In this document: piece by piece, positions 35,301 through 49,500 of the stretch
Layout of the letters: the number at the start of each line of letters is the position of its first letter
Position numbering within the stretch: the first letter of the stretch is position 1
Assembly (NCBI GenBank): GCA_013396635.1
Contig: WBMW01000797.1
Location: forward strand, 335,787-399,786
Origin: Penelope pileata
Taxonomy: Eukaryota > Chordata > Aves > Galliformes > Cracidae
DNA length: 64,000 nt
Direction: 5' to 3'
Position numbers and translations under genes: made by a program
Notes under the pieces: generated by a model
Databases searched by the model: none
Told to the model about the DNA's origin: nothing
The model's input: only the letters and a program-made list of their open reading frames with translations

Positions 35301-38300
35301 GCCGGCGTGACTGCCCGCACCGCCTGCAGAACAGCAGAGCCCTGGGGCACCGCATCCCACCGCTGTGCGGCCGCTGCTCGGAACTGCTGCATCGCACGGC
35401 CAGCACTCAGGCAAGGGCTCAGCAGAACGGTTAACCTCTTTTCCTAGCCGAAATACATTCCTTTTATTGGAATAACAATGCACTCCTCTCGCAGTTTCTC
35501 ATTGAGAATATCTTGTTTGTAAAACACATTTAATCCTTTGCCTCTTTCATGTCCGTATTCTGAATTTATCGTTGACAACCAGTGAGACAGTAAATTCCAG
35601 TAAATGAACTTGTAGAAGCGGATTTTTCCCCAAAGCGGCAATCTGTATTTTCAATGTTATTGCTATTTTAAGAAGCAGTACATTGTCTTCTTCCAAAACA
35701 TCATTTGGATGCGTCAATTGTCCAATTAACAACAACAAAAACCATTTAGATATTAAATCCATACACTTTTTAAGGGGTTCTTGGCTTCAATTGCAGACCT
35801 TTTGATCAGTGAGATGGGCTCTCAAGCACCAAAGGCTAAGCAGTGCCATGCCGAGACACCCCCTCATTAGGCTCATGGAGCTGCTCAGCGCTAACGAGCG
35901 GTTTCTATGGGGGACACAGGAGACCAAGCATGCTCTTCAGAGACAGTGATTTGCTGCAGCTAACTCGAACCACAACGCCTGATACAAACAAAACACAAGT
36001 AATAACAATTTGGTACAGCCGCTGCATTCGTAGCAAAGTATCTCCTCCTAACCCACACTGCCAGAGTCAGCAAGCCCTCCCATTCTTCTCCCTACTGCTG
36101 AACTTAGGGGATTAGTACAAGTCAGCATGACAACTTTTGCCCTAAGACACTAACAATGACCTTTTCTGTAGGGACTGTGCGTCTTACTCTGCAAGATGCA
36201 GGTGCATAAATGTACACTGCACACTTAACTCCATCTCCTCCCTGTAGTACACAGACAACAACTTTGTGTAAAAATTAAAGAAGTTTTAGCACATGAACAA
36301 TTCAGGCTGTTTTAGGCTCAAAACCTACATGCAGTACACACCTCCTGCTGTGTTTACTGAAGCTAATGGCAACACATGCTGTAGGAGCATTGAGGACTGA
36401 ACAGTCCTAGCGCTGCTGATACAGGCAACACCTCTGCTGGACAGCTGCACAGCCCGCAACAGGAACGCCTGGAACTCCATCCTGTTCATGCATCACATCA
36501 GGTATTAGATAAATGGGAATATTTTTATTTGTAGCACAAGACTGTAGCAGTGCAAGGATACTGTATTACCTGGATTGCAGTCAAGTAACATATTTGTTAA
36601 TTTTTAACCTACGCTAGTACAATTTGGAAATGCACTTTTAGGCTGATATCATTTTCTATAGACATTCAGGTCAGCAATAAATGCTTCTGCAAACACTCTG
36701 CAAGCAGAACTAGCCAAAAATGCGGCCAAAATGATACAGCTTGGATTCCATAGACCGAGAGCACTTATCAAGGCAGTGGAGCCTGATGAAGAGAGGCCTT
36801 CCTCTACAATAATGGATTAGATAAATTGCACAGAGCCTTGAGAAGTAATACAACCACCCATTAAAGCAGAGCACAACACTCCCCCTGACAGGGAGGAAGC
36901 TCTTCTGTACTGCTCTGCACCTGGCGCCAGTGAAGAAGTGCCCAAGCAGCACAGACAGCCCTGGTCAGACTGCAGATGTGCACAGGAACACAGGCTGTGG
37001 TACTGCTACAGTCATCTTGCTAGGTGAGTTAAATCCAACTTCCAGCTGCATAATGACCTGTGGTTATTGCTGTGAGCAACACCAGAGCCACAGCCTGGGA
37101 TACAATGCTTCGAGACTATTCAAGATGCAAATCAGCATCAACAAAGATGTAACTACTGTTCAGAAAAAATCCGTATCAAGAACCACATCGAGTAACATCT
37201 ATCAAGAGACTACTTTAAAGAAGGTGATGCTTATTTTTGCTTTGTCTGGCTCTGGCACTCCAACCCAGGTATGGCTGCGTGCTATCACCAGCAAGTAGTT
37301 TGGTAGGAGAGGAACTAGCGATAGGCATCCCACCATCAGCTGTAAATCAATTACCATTTCCAGTTATCCTTTGGAATTCCAAGCATTGTTTTCATCCATT
37401 AATATTGACCATACTACGGTAATGGAAACGCATCTGCAACCAACCTGCATGAAGATCAGTTTATGAATGTGGTGAAGGTAACCTCGAGACACCTATCTTC
37501 ACACCTAAGGCTGCATGAGAGCACCTGCTGGGAACGCAGGTTTTATTACAGTGCTGTTTACCAGGAGCTGAGATTGGGAACTTCAGAAATAAAGTAAACA
37601 ACACGCAGAAACATGGAGCCGGAATGTGGTGACCACGATCTCTGTTGAGGAGTCTGGATTTTCAGGCAAATCCTGCACAGAACTTCCTTCACACACGCTC
37701 ACTCTGCACAGTTTGTATCTTACACTGGCGTTGTGCCTTAGAAGGCCACCCCACCCCACGAACACTTTACAGGGCTTCATCTGATGTGTGACTTCCAGAC
37801 ATGAAGACAGCTGCTCACTAACTTCCACTATGATACAGGCTATTATAATTCAGCATTGACTCAGCCACCGAGCAGCACTGACCGCTGCATTAGATCACTC
37901 AAGCACTCAATCAAACACATAAGGCCAACTTTCTGCACCTCTTAACGCCCCAGAACTCCCCATCCTCCTCAGGCACCTCTCCTTAATGCCCCTCTGTACA
38001 CACTTGACACTTTGTATCAAGAACAGCCAACACAGAAAACAGACAAGGATGGGGGGAACTACAAAGTATTCCTTGAAAGTGAAAACAAGGTTTCTCTTAG
38101 GGCTGCTCTCCAAAAAAAAAACAAAATAAAACAGATATCCCACAACACCGGGGAGTCATTTCACTTATTTTTCACAACTGCCAGAAATTTCTAATGCAAG
38201 CGAACTGGACTACAGCCGGCCCTGTTCATCTTGCTGATGCTCAAGATAAGTTATTTCTGACTCTGACCACGGTGCCCACAGAGCAGCTGTGATGGGCAGG

Positions 38301-41300
38301 AACACCCACGGGCAGGCCCTCCAGCAGACAGCCCCTACGCACCCTGCAGTGGGTCCGTCAGTTTTCACAGCAGCCTCATTTTGCACCGGTAAAACCAGCA
38401 GAATCTCTTCACTCTCATCCTACTGCTTTGGAAAGCAGCAAGCTATACAAAACGTGACAGCCAGGGACAAATGGAGCTCAGGGGCCAGCAGCAGCGGGGA
38501 CGGAACAGGCAGCAGCTGAGTCATCCCCGCGCTGCAGCAGGGGAAGGCACCGGGCAGTCAGGCGAGGAGGCAGCACCACGTAATTACACACAAGATGAAA
38601 CCATTTCTAACGTAATGGAGCGCATTCCCCATCACGGGCACAACACCCTATATGTAATTTCAATGTCTCTTCTCTTAAGCTTTTGAGACAGGCATCAGGA
38701 AACCATCACCTTCCCCATCTTCCATGCCAGCTTCCAGCTTGCGGGCATTAATATCTGTACAGAGTCTGACTTGTTGTTAGGAGGTAACAAAAACTGTAAG
38801 TGACTTAAACCATTTTTTTTCCTCCTTCTCAGATTCGTATTACACCAAAGAAGCCCTGGAGAAATGGTGCTGATGCAGCAGCACACAGAACGTCCTGAGC
38901 AGCTGGACTACAGACAAGCAGACCTTCCTTCCACCTAGGAGGTTTGACTGCAGGCAGGACGCTACTGCCAGCATTCCCATCCATTTTGGGAACTTTAACT
39001 GTGTTCTTTTTTATCGGCTTCACCCAACTGGCACACATTTCCTTATCACACATGATTATGACGTTGAGATAACGTCAGCAGCCCATCCCCAAAGAGGAAT
39101 ACTTTTCACAAAATATATTTCAAAGGTTTGGCTCTTTAAGTTGGACTCTCACAGAAAAACAGCAAGTTGCACTGATTTTCTTTACATCAGATCAGAAATT
39201 GCTTCCCCACAGGCATGAACTCTTGGTATTCTCCGAACTCTCTCTGCACCTAAAGCTCAGTTCTGTGAGATGCAATCCTACACAAGGAAAATAGAGCTGG
39301 AATTCAGCTCTCCTTCCCTGAAACTCCTAATGACACTTTTAGGTGTGTTAGGAAAAAACATTGGACAGCTCTGAAACACGCCCAAACATAGTAAATAGCA
39401 AACGTTCTGACAGATGATCGTCCAGCTGTGAAGAACATGGCATTAAGTCTTCTCGTTCTGACACCACTTTTGTTGCCCATGCAGGCAGCTATACCTGTCC
39501 ATTCCACTCCACACCGTGCTCTGTGAAGATGCTGTGACCTCTCTGGTTTCACCACAGTTAAGGACCAAATCTGAGCTTACAGGAGAACTACTGTGGAGCT
39601 TAGACTTTAAATGGCTTGTGTAATACTAATTCAGTAAGTCCATAGATGAAAAAAACTGTAACCATTTCCAAAACAAGATCACCTTACCAAATGCCCATCA
39701 TATATTAAAATTAACTTCAACTTCCGTAAAAACTGTGGCAGAGACAAGAACAAACTCCTTACAGCAGACAAAATCATGATCAAATGACATTACGACGGGA
39801 CAGCCAAAATAAACAAACCCAAACACACTTCCTCCAGGTCTCTATATACCCTAACTTGAAAGTCCATGCTACTGACGCACTACTTAGAAGTTTTTTCCTG
39901 CTTGGAGCAGCTACCATTTTGCAGATCATGTCTTGTGCACGTACGTGTCTCAATTACAGCTGCTTGATTTATTTAGCGAAGGCCACAGAGGAAATTTTGC
40001 CAGGTTGTAATGCGCTCATTTTCCCATGTGTGTACATAAATTTTACTTTGTCCAAGCCAAGCTACACAAAGCTTGCATCTTACCAAGACTTCCTGTTGAA
40101 TATTCACAGAGCATGATTTATTAACGTGCAAAGCCTCCATCCCATGTGCAATCCATACCCGCTGACTTCCCACGATCTAACTCCAGAAGGTGCATGTTGT
40201 TACCTCCTGCAGATCTCAGTTTTGGGTCACACCACTACCAGCCACTGGAGTGAACAAAGCTCATCACAGGGATCCACGCTTCCTAGTGGAAAGGAAAGCT
40301 TCTGGATCGTGCCCCGATCACCGTGATTCACTACATTTCTGTCTTTGCAATGGGAGAAAGAAACAAAACAGCTCATCCTGTGAATGCATTTGCACCGCTT
40401 ACTGAAGTGGCAACTTTTCTCTACCTGCACATTTTATGATTCTGTGAGAATACCCAGTCCTATCGTACCTGTTTTTTGAGCCAGCCTGGAAAGCACAGAA
40501 CATCTACAGGAAAGCAAGGCATCAGAGTACACCTCACTGTTCTGGAGGAAGTTACGTGGGCAGAATCTCCCTTCATGCTGCCCAGTGCAGGCAGCTGTGT
40601 CCAGTCCTTCCACACCCACCTTCTGCGGGCACCAAGGCACTTCCACACGGAACCACTGCCGCCAGCCTCACCAGGTGCACGCAGCTGCTCCGTGGGGCAC
40701 ACACAGACCCGGTTCTCTTCCCTAAATACACCGCACGGCTGCATACATCTTTCCTCCCAAGTATGAAAGTGCTGGAAACAATTTAAGAAGTGCTAAAAAA
40801 CAATTCCAATGTAAACATTTATTTAGAACAAAAATCTAATCAGGAAAGTTTCAGCCACACTGGTTTGTTGCTGGTTTTTATTTATTTTCTTGGAAACCAC
40901 AGACTTTTTTCGCACGTTTACCTTCTGTTGTCACAGAGCACCAGCCCAAGCAGGAACACCATTCCCACACCTGATCTGGCACGGGAGCAGCCCGCCAGCC
41001 CATGCACAATACCTGCTCCTCCACACATCTTGGGGAAAGCCTGTTCTTCAGTAAAATCCAAGTGTGTGCTCTTTTAAAATATTTTTCTAGCACCCATCAG
41101 GACCCACCTTCTGCGCTTCCTATTGGCACGTCGGTGTATCAGTTACCCCTCCCCAGCAGGAACCAGCAGAGCGACAGCTGCTCAGCAGCCCCCACCTCCC
41201 CGACTCTGAGCTCCAGGCCCTGCTCAGCGCTGCACCCATCGGTGTCACTGCACAGCATGTTCTCTCAATGTTACAAAAACATACAAGCACAAATTATTGT

Positions 41301-41429
41301 TACATACAGATACACAGCGTTCAGTGCCAGAGAACAGCATTACGTTCAGCTCAGAAAGCATTATAACACATAAGCACTGCTACACGAGTGCATCTCCAGT
41401 TCGGAAGGTCTACACATCAGACACGTGTT

Positions 41430-42575
41430 TCGGAGCTGACAGATCCGCACGTTCCCGCAGGACCAAGGCAGGGGAGGGCAGCCGGCGGTGGGGAGCAGGG
41501 CTTTATTCCGGGCCGTAGCACGCAGCGCAGTGGACGCGGCCGGGCTCGGAGCAGGCGAGGGCAGCGGTCAGTTCCTGCCCGCCCTCCTGATGCCCGCGCA
41601 CACCGCTGCCCCGGACCCCGCACCTTACCTCGGGCGCAGAGCCACGCGCGGGGCACAGCTCTGGGCTTCTGCCACCGCACACGCGGAGCCCGACCCGGCG
41701 CTGCCCCGCGCGGCCCTTTCAGAGCTGCGGGACAGCGCCCCGCGCCGGGCCTCCACGTGGCCGCGTTCACAGCCGGAGCGGGGCCGAGGGGCAGAGCGCG
41801 GCGGGCCCCCAGCGGCAGCCGCCGCCTCCCCGCGGGGCCCCCCCCAGCCCGGAGCCGNATCTCCTCTCCGCTCGGTACCAAACCGTCGCGGCGCCTCCTC
41901 CTTGCAGCTCCTGCCGCCGCTACGCTATTCGCCAATCGTCGCTACGCCAACCTCCGCCGCGCTCGCCCCTACGCACGGTGCGGAGCCGCACTTCGCGGGC
42001 GTCTCCGCAGCCCGCCCGGCCCAATGCGGAGCCATTTCCTCCCCTTCCCCCGCGCACCGCTTCCCCCTCCCCTGCTCCATCGAGAGCTACGAAAATGGCG
42101 TAGCGCTCTCCCGCCCCTCCCCTCCCCGCGGCGGCTTGCGCTCATCACTCCGGCGGCCGCGGCCGGGCGGCGGCGGGGAGCGGAGCCTAACGGAACGGCG
42201 GCCTCGCGCTGCCCGCTGTGACGGGAGTTCGCTAGGCGATACCGGCGGCCCCAGGAGGGCGGCGGCGCGAGGGAACCAGGCCCGGGCGTGCCTCCGGCCG
42301 GCAGCCCCGTGCCGGCGAGCCGGGCCCGTGCCGTGGCGGCGGGGCCTGCGGCCGGGCCTTCCCTCGGCAGTGCTGGGACGCGCGGCCTGTCAGGGGGGAT
42401 GGGGTGTTGGAGGGCACGGCGCGTCCTGCGCCCCAGGAGCCGCCCGAGGAGCGCAGCGCTGTCCCCTGAGCGGGCTCCAGCACGCCCGGCCGGGCTGACT
42501 GCAGGAATCAAGCCAGGGCCCGCGGGTCGGGGCGATAGTGCAGCCCCGCGCAGGGTGCAGCCCTAACCACGGTGA
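41430..42575. promoter_or_regulatory. CpG-island promoter of SLC39A10
   Basis: A strongly G+C- and CpG-rich block in otherwise AT-rich sequence. It contains CCAAT at 41932-41936 and 42021-42025, E-boxes (CACGTG) at 41423-41428 and 41754-41759, GC-box-like CCGCCCC near 42111, a YY1-like AAAATGGCG at about 42092-42100 and GGGCGGCGGCGGGG near 42166. It has no TATA box. Metal-response-element cores (TGCRCNC) occur at 41632-41638 (-), 42137-42143 (+), 42427-42433 (+), 42449-42455 (-) and 42553-42559 (-). It lies upstream of the SLC39A10 start codon in the expected orientation. One undetermined base (N) is at 41858. Transcription may run both ways from it. Confidence 0.85.
41629..42100 (-). other. 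SLC39A10: Probable SLC39A10 non-coding exon 1 (5' limit approximate)
   Basis: On the minus strand the sequence reads CCCGAG|GTAAGGTG at 41631-41623, the best donor in the CpG island. The first coding exon has only 9 nt of 5' UTR before its ATG, so an upstream non-coding exon is required. The start is placed near the YY1-like/GC-box cluster and could be anywhere between about 41750 and 42200. Alternative first exons are possible. Confidence 0.5.
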
Positions 42576-43635
42576 GCTTCGTTCCTCAACAAAGTCCTCA
42601 CAGCTGTAGGACTCAAAAAACGTACATAGCAGCTTATGTAAATTACAGCCTTTGCTGGAACGATGCCGAGGACCAGCAGACATTTTGCTTTGTAACACAA
42701 GACCTGCAGCATACAGGAACCCTGCACATCAAACACAGTTTTAAATAAAGCAGCTTACTTAGTAATTGCCATTGATAGGAAGGGTGTCCAAAGACCAAAG
42801 TGCAGTTGGGGAAACACTTAAAATATTATTTAAGCCCTTTTCTGAGAAATTTGCATCCAGTTTCCATCACTTTTTCCTCCGAAATAAAGTGATGCTTCTG
42901 TAGCAGGCCTCAGGCCGCAGCAAACCTGCCCTCTGCCTGGTTGGGAGGCACGCGTTTTTCCGACAGGCTCTCGGGTTACCCAGTAACTGATTCACCGGAT
43001 CCTTTCCTAACACGTCCCTTTGCTGAGCCGTGACTCACGCCGGTGCTGCCCTCGGTCTGGCCTGGCAGAGCCAGAGCCGATCCTGCCCACAGCCCCATCT
43101 CAGCCCAAGGCTTACTCTGCAGCTGTTCACCCCAGCAGCCTCCCAAAGCGAAGTTTTGCTTGACAACATATCTCTAGGATACAAAGACCGTTTAAAATCC
43201 AAAAATACAGCACGCACGTAAAACAAAAGGAAGTTGGTATCTCTGTGTCTGCAGAAAAGATCACCATAAAACTGAAGTCACAGAGCAAAAGAAAATCAGA
43301 AAACATTTTCCAGGTGACTTCCCCATGAATATTCGTTGTAGTGCAGACAGTGCTGCAGGCAGATGAAGACACACAGACCCAGCAAACTCCTCTTGGCCTG
43401 GGACCGCAGCAGCTCTGCATGTTACACTGCACCAGTCTTCTGGTATGCGATGCTGAATCTTTGCAGAACTTTTCCAATTACTGTGTTTTTTTTTTTGCCA
43501 TCACTTTCATGTCCCTGTGCCAGACTGTCTAATTTCAAACCTCCTTCAACACCTTTTTCTGTTGTATTTATTTTGAGGGGCGAAAAAGAATTGACATTGT
43601 CCCCCTCCTTTTTTTCAAAATGCCCTTTTTTTATT

Positions 43636-43658
43636 TCCTTTTTTTTTTTTTTTTTTTA
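43636..43658 (+). repeat. Poly-T tract
   Basis: A run of about 20 T residues, part of a T-rich stretch 43610-43665. Confidence 0.8.
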
Positions 43659-46539
43659 ATTCTTCCCAAATCAAACTGTACAAAACTTTGAGAACCACTG
43701 TTCAGGTCAAGGCTTGGGGACTGTTAAAGTGATTTTGAGGTTCTGTTCTGCAACATTGCACCGCATTATTGATTGGAATAATTTCTGCCTCAGAGCAGGT
43801 CCTTTCACTCAGCACTTTTGTACAGCAAATAAAACACAGACCTGATTCTGGCCTGGGTTGTTAGACGCCTACCACAAGGTACGTTGTGCCTTGCAGTTGG
43901 GTTACTTGCCCCTCGTTGTAACCGTATACTTTAGTACACGAGCTGCCTGTACATAGGTACTTAAAGGAAATACGAGTTTCCACCCCTCAGCTTCAGAAAG
44001 CAAGAACAGAACGATTAAATCACGTGTCGTTATGAGAGAGGCGCTTCCTGTAACGCACATGGAACGACTTTCTGTGCTGCAGGGAAGCTTTACAACAAAG
44101 CTGGGAAGCCAGCGCTGCAGGAGCGCTGAGAGCTTGGCACAACACAGATGCATGCAGCAGATCCAGATCGACTTTTCAGTATTTAAGCATTGGATAGAGT
44201 GATACGTTACCATAATTTTATAACAGAACTCTCTTTTTTTTCCTGCTCTTCTTTCACAGGGCACTTTTTGACTACTACTGCACTTTTCATACGTTGGGTT
44301 GCAGGGTAGGAAACTTTCCTGCCAAGTGACGTGGATGAGCTTGCGGCACAACGCTGCAAAAGCAGGCTAGGGCTTTGGCAGGGCTCCTCCCAAGATGAGG
44401 TCCTGTGTAGACACACATCTCCAGCTTCAGAACAGTGCTTCTACCTCTTCCCCTTTCCCGTATTCCACAGAACTGTTGCACTTGGTCATCAGACCCCAGC
44501 TTAGGTCAGCTAGCTGTGTCGCCACAGAATACAATGAGGGAGGAGACAGGATGTAGCGTGATGTTTTGAGTACAAGATGTAGGCCTGAGGAGAAGTGCAA
44601 TGTTGGATAGAACGCGAGAGATCCCACAGACTGGTTTCCTGTTCTCCCTTTGCTAAACCCAATTACAGGGGGGAGGGGGGCAATATAAAGCATACATAGA
44701 GATACATGTATGCATACATATAAGTAGTTTGTTGAGAAGGAAGTTTTCACTCTCTGTTAATTTTAAAAGGAGAATTTATGTTTTGCTTCTGCTTTCATTC
44801 TTATGTCTCGTTAACAGTTCTGCACAAGGGTTCAGTTCTTATATATTGCTTCTGACTGTAAGCCGAGGAAAAGAGTCTTTGGAGAAGTGTTCTACTGGGG
44901 ATTAGGAACAACAATAATGAAAAAAATCTTAGCCAGGAGAAATTTGCTTGGAAAGCTAGGAGTTGAAGATGTTGACACAACTTCTGTTAAGTGGGAGGAA
45001 AATGTCACCATTTGTTGCCAAAATCCATTTTTGTACCCCTAAAGCAAAAGTCCCTGGCAAAATCCACTTTTTGTTTGTTTGAAGAGCCCACCTTCCTTTT
45101 CTTACTTCTGCAATACTGACGTCTCGAGAAAAAGCCAAGAGGATGGCTTTGAAGAATCAACTGCCTCCTTCATTCACAAACTTCTATAACCTTTGTCCAA
45201 AGATTTCATCAGAATGCAGAGCAGTCTGCGTGCCAGCATACCTGGTTTTGTGGTTTACGTGTTTCCTTTCCTGTTCTTTAAACCACTGTTACCTTGCTTT
45301 CCATTCATTCTGATAGCCTGAATCAAAGCCAGGAACGCTATTATTTGACAGTGACCTATAAACAGTATTCGGCTTACTAAAGACTTTCATGGAGATGGTG
45401 GCAGAATTAACCTTGAGGAGATAGAGAGTGGCTAACAGGGCAAAGCCTACTTGCCAAGATTTTACCAAATTCCTGTGTAGTGAAAGAGTTTTACTACAGG
45501 AGGCTTTACTCAGAAGCGTGCTAACTAGAACTGCTGAAGTGAGATATCAGGGAATTGTATGGAAGACACTTTCTTTCCTCATTACACAGTTTCCTAATCT
45601 GGATGTCAAAATACAACCTGCTGACAGTTAATCTCCTCTGTTTTGAGCTTGCCAATGCACTGCATAACCACATGTGGTTAATTTTACTGCAGAGATTTAC
45701 CTGTACTTTCAATATTCAGTGGAGTAGTTTGATATGTACTCAATCCCAGAGGACAACGACATTGGGTACTGACACAGAAAAACACTTTGCTCCTGGCAAG
45801 GACATAAGTGAAGGTGTTTAAGCATCTGGGTGTGCTTAAGTATCGCTGCAAGTAAGGAGTGATTCCATGATTAAAGCTCAGGCTTGAAGGTGGGCGGTGA
45901 CGTCCTCCAGGGGATTTCACTGCCTCAGGACAACTTGGCTTCTTTGCATTGAATTTAAAGGCCAAGTTTATTTACTTCAAGGCAGTATATAGAAATGGCA
46001 CTTTTAGTGGAGACTCTGTATGCTTTTTTTCCATATTCCTATTAAAATGGGTTATCTTGCTTAAGCCTCTAGTAGATTTGTTTACTAATTGATTCTATCT
46101 AGAAATTCCAATGAAAATTCGAAGTAGGTATGGTTGGTTTTGCACCAAACAAAAAGGACCATTTGAAAGTTTTTTTTGCCCATAAATGAGACAAAAAGGG
46201 AAAATATATTTGAGCTTTGTTGTTGTTTTTAAAAGAACAGTTCTTACTCTTCTTCCCTTACAACAACATATGCATACTGCTCCTTACAGGCAGCATATAT
46301 AGGACTGCGCATATACATGAACAGGCATGTGTAGGTTTTGAAGCAGAAGTAGTCATGACTTACTGTGCATAATTTTAAATGTGGCATTAGTGTAAATATT
46401 GACAGGAAATACATTTAAACAGAAGCCTGTGATTGTTTTTAAAGCACACCGAAGCAAGGTACAGATTTTGAAGAAGTTTGTTCTGGAACTTTTTGAGTTG
46501 GACTACTTGTGTAAAAGGCTTTTTGTTAAGCTTTTTGTT

Positions 46540-46556
46540 TGTGTGTGTGTGTGTGT
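46540..46556 (+). repeat. GT dinucleotide repeat
   Basis: About eight GT units within a T-rich context. Confidence 0.85.
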
Positions 46557-49500
46557 TTCACTAAAAATATGTGTTTAAAAAGTTAAAACCTTTTCCATTG
46601 GCTGTAGACTTACTGTTACATAAACATCAAAGGATGTAAGCAGAACAGTGTGATGCTGCAGCAACGATTGAATTATTTGTTCCACGCAGTTTTTTCTCTG
46701 CAATATGGAAAGAAGCCAGTTTGACTTGTAGACGTTCCACTATTTGTGCAAAGCTAGCAGATGCTAGTATAGCTTATGCATGGGAAGACTTTTGCTGGGC
46801 AAATTTTATTTGTTTAACTGACTCTGCCTGTATTTTGCTGTTGCTTCTTTGAGCACTATTTGCTAGTCCCACTGCCTAAAGCAGCCCAAAGCCCTTCACC
46901 GGTTCTGAGACACAGCAGATTTGCTGGTAGCAGGGATGGGAGAAGATCCAAAATGGAAGATATTAAAAGTGAGGACAGTGTGTCACAGCCTTCTTCCTCT
47001 CTGGAAGGTTTGGGTATATTTTTTTTTCTCCTTCCTTCCTGCCTTTTCAAGACACCTGTTTTCTGGGGTATTTTTTCTGCAGCACTAGTTACACATTTAG
47101 AGATGCATGAGATTTACGGATAGAGTCTATCTTCATATCAAAGGATATGACCCAGACTGTTGATTGTATTCTACGATTCATCAAACGCGCAGTTCATACT
47201 GCTCGGTCACACCATTTCCTCTTCAGTCTTTCACTTCTTATAACAAGCAAGCAGAACATAGGTTTTGCATTGACCTATCTCATAGGGCTGTGAGACTTTT
47301 TTCGGAGAAGATAGGAAAAAAGCATGATGAGAGGGAAAGGGCAGTCAGCTGCTTCCTTCAGCACATGACTAGACTGCTGAGCACAAAGAACTTCTGGTCC
47401 CAACCACAGAAAGGCTCTGTATAAATAAATATGGGATATTCTTTGCTGGAGCCATGCAGGGTTCAAAGCGTTGAACAAAGATGTGTTAGCTGGCTGGGTG
47501 GAGCTGGGTGAAAATTCCTCTAATGGCTTGTGTTTATGAAAGCAAACTGGATCGATTCCAGAACTGACCCACCTTGCTGAAAAGGAAATATTGACTTTAA
47601 TGTAATCTCTTTACATGTTGAGGAATTTTACACCCTCTTCTCAAATAGAGTGAAAAAAATTAATGATACTGTCCTTGACATTATTTGAAAGGCTGAAGTA
47701 AGAAAATGAAGGTCAGTATCTTTTATGTCAGTCCCTGCCAATTTTTAACCTCTGCTTTGATGACTAGCAATATTTATGTGTAACCGAGACCTGAAAGAGC
47801 CATAGAAGCTGAGCTCTTCTAAAGCTGGATTTCAGTCAGCAGCTGGCATGAAGCTCCCCATTTCTTACACCTCTGTTACACATGGAAGTGACAAATTTTA
47901 GATGAATGCAACTCCTCCATTATTGGCAGGTGGAACTGGAAAGCTGAGATGTCCTTAAGTTTCTGTCTATCTATTTTGAATGCTTCAGGAGGGACTATAA
48001 AATTTCAGCAGTGGAGAGGAAGTTACTACAAGCTACTATGGATATGCTTCAGTAACATAAGCTTGAATGGATGGGAGAGGATGATGTATAGCCTCGTCCC
48101 CGAGAGAGTTATGAATGACATTACGAAACGCATAATTTTCCAAATCTTCAACTACAAGCATGTCAAATGTACTACTAGGTGTTGTAGCTTTATTTTGCAT
48201 GTTGCTGCCCAAAACTGCTTTGCACAGTTGGATAGTAATTGCAGTTTTAATGACACAAGTAGGAGTGTGAATTTAAGTATAAACAGCTGCGGAGAAGAAA
48301 GTAAACTTCAGCTGATACACACTGCACAGGCATGCAAGAACATGGCCTAGAAGACAACAACATCTGAGATGAATACCAGTGAAATTACATGGAGAAAAAG
48401 GTGATGTGAATACACGCAGCTAGAAGCTGGGAAGAGAGGCAGAGAAATGGGGAGGCCCTGCTCCAGTGCTATTTCTCAGCTGTATGACTTTGCAACCTCA
48501 CCCGATGACTTACATAAAACAGAAGCAACTCCAGTGAGTTTGAGCCATAGCAGCAGGACAGAGTAACAGTGATGAATACATCCCCTTAGCTGTTAGAAAA
48601 GGAAGAGGGATTTAAACCACATCCTCAAATGAACATGGGACTAGACAGACTGCGTGTGGAAGAGGGGATGTGGTCATGCATCTTTGCTGACATGTCGGAT
48701 GATGCATCTGGTATGTGTGAGGGCATTGAGAGACCTCTGAGAAGACTTGAGAGTGGGAATGCCAGTAACCAAGTAGAAAGAAAAATAATGGCTGGGTTGG
48801 AATAGCATTAATTACTGAGATGGCAAGCAGACTGTCAAACTCAGGAGAAGCAAAAAACCTTAAGCAAGTTTGATGCCAGTTAAGACAACACTGATACTGA
48901 AAAACAAATTATGCTTGAAAATGCTTGATTTCATTCTTAATATTTATGTCTTTCCACCTCTTTCAGATAATCTTTCCGTTATCCTTTACCTTCCACTTTA
49001 TAACTGAAACTTCCTACCTACATACACAATGGGAAACATCGTGCCTCCACGGTACCGCTAATGAAATAATTGTGGACTTCCCCAAGAACAACATACAAGG
49101 CTGAGCTCGTGCCTTTTGTTGGTAAAGCAGTTGGTAAAGGATATTTAAAACTAAGTGGTATACAGACAGAAGATGTTCTTTATAATGGGTCGTTATAAAG
49201 TAGAGGTTAGTAAAATTCTGTAATAGCGTATTTTCATTTCTATTTTCAGAATCATTTTTCTATTAATTAAAGGTTAAATATATGAGACACAAATCTGCTG
49301 GATTACTTCAAATAAAATGTAAAGTTTAAAAGTCCTTAATCTACCGAATTTCCAATTCACTAAAATACTGAGAATTAGTTTTTGAAGCACAACACAGTAT
49401 CCTTTAGCAAAAAAAAAAAAATGTATATAAAGAAGGAGCTTCAAGACACGTTTTCTTAAACTAAATAGAAGCTACAACTGAAGTCAGTACTTAGCAATAC

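Larger units (their letters stand above)
25865..41628 (-). other. SLC39A10 intron 1 (about 15.8 kb, inferred)
   Basis: The intron runs from the acceptor at 25865 to the probable exon 1 donor at 41627-41628. It contains a CR1 fragment (26938-27170), a 33-base poly-A run (32360-32392), a short tandem repeat at 31774-31801 and a GC-richer stretch near 29400-30200. Several open frames of 100-200 codons, for example 29193-29804, occur in the GC-rich part. They show no recognisable protein and no splice context. No tRNA, miRNA hairpin or nested gene was recognised. Confidence 0.7.

Noticed and set aside
41388..42511. Long open frames on both strands of the CpG island (up to 336 codons)
   Set aside because: They are a consequence of very high GC content. 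All are Ala/Arg/Pro/Gly-rich, mutually overlapping on both strands and without similarity. One even spans the N.
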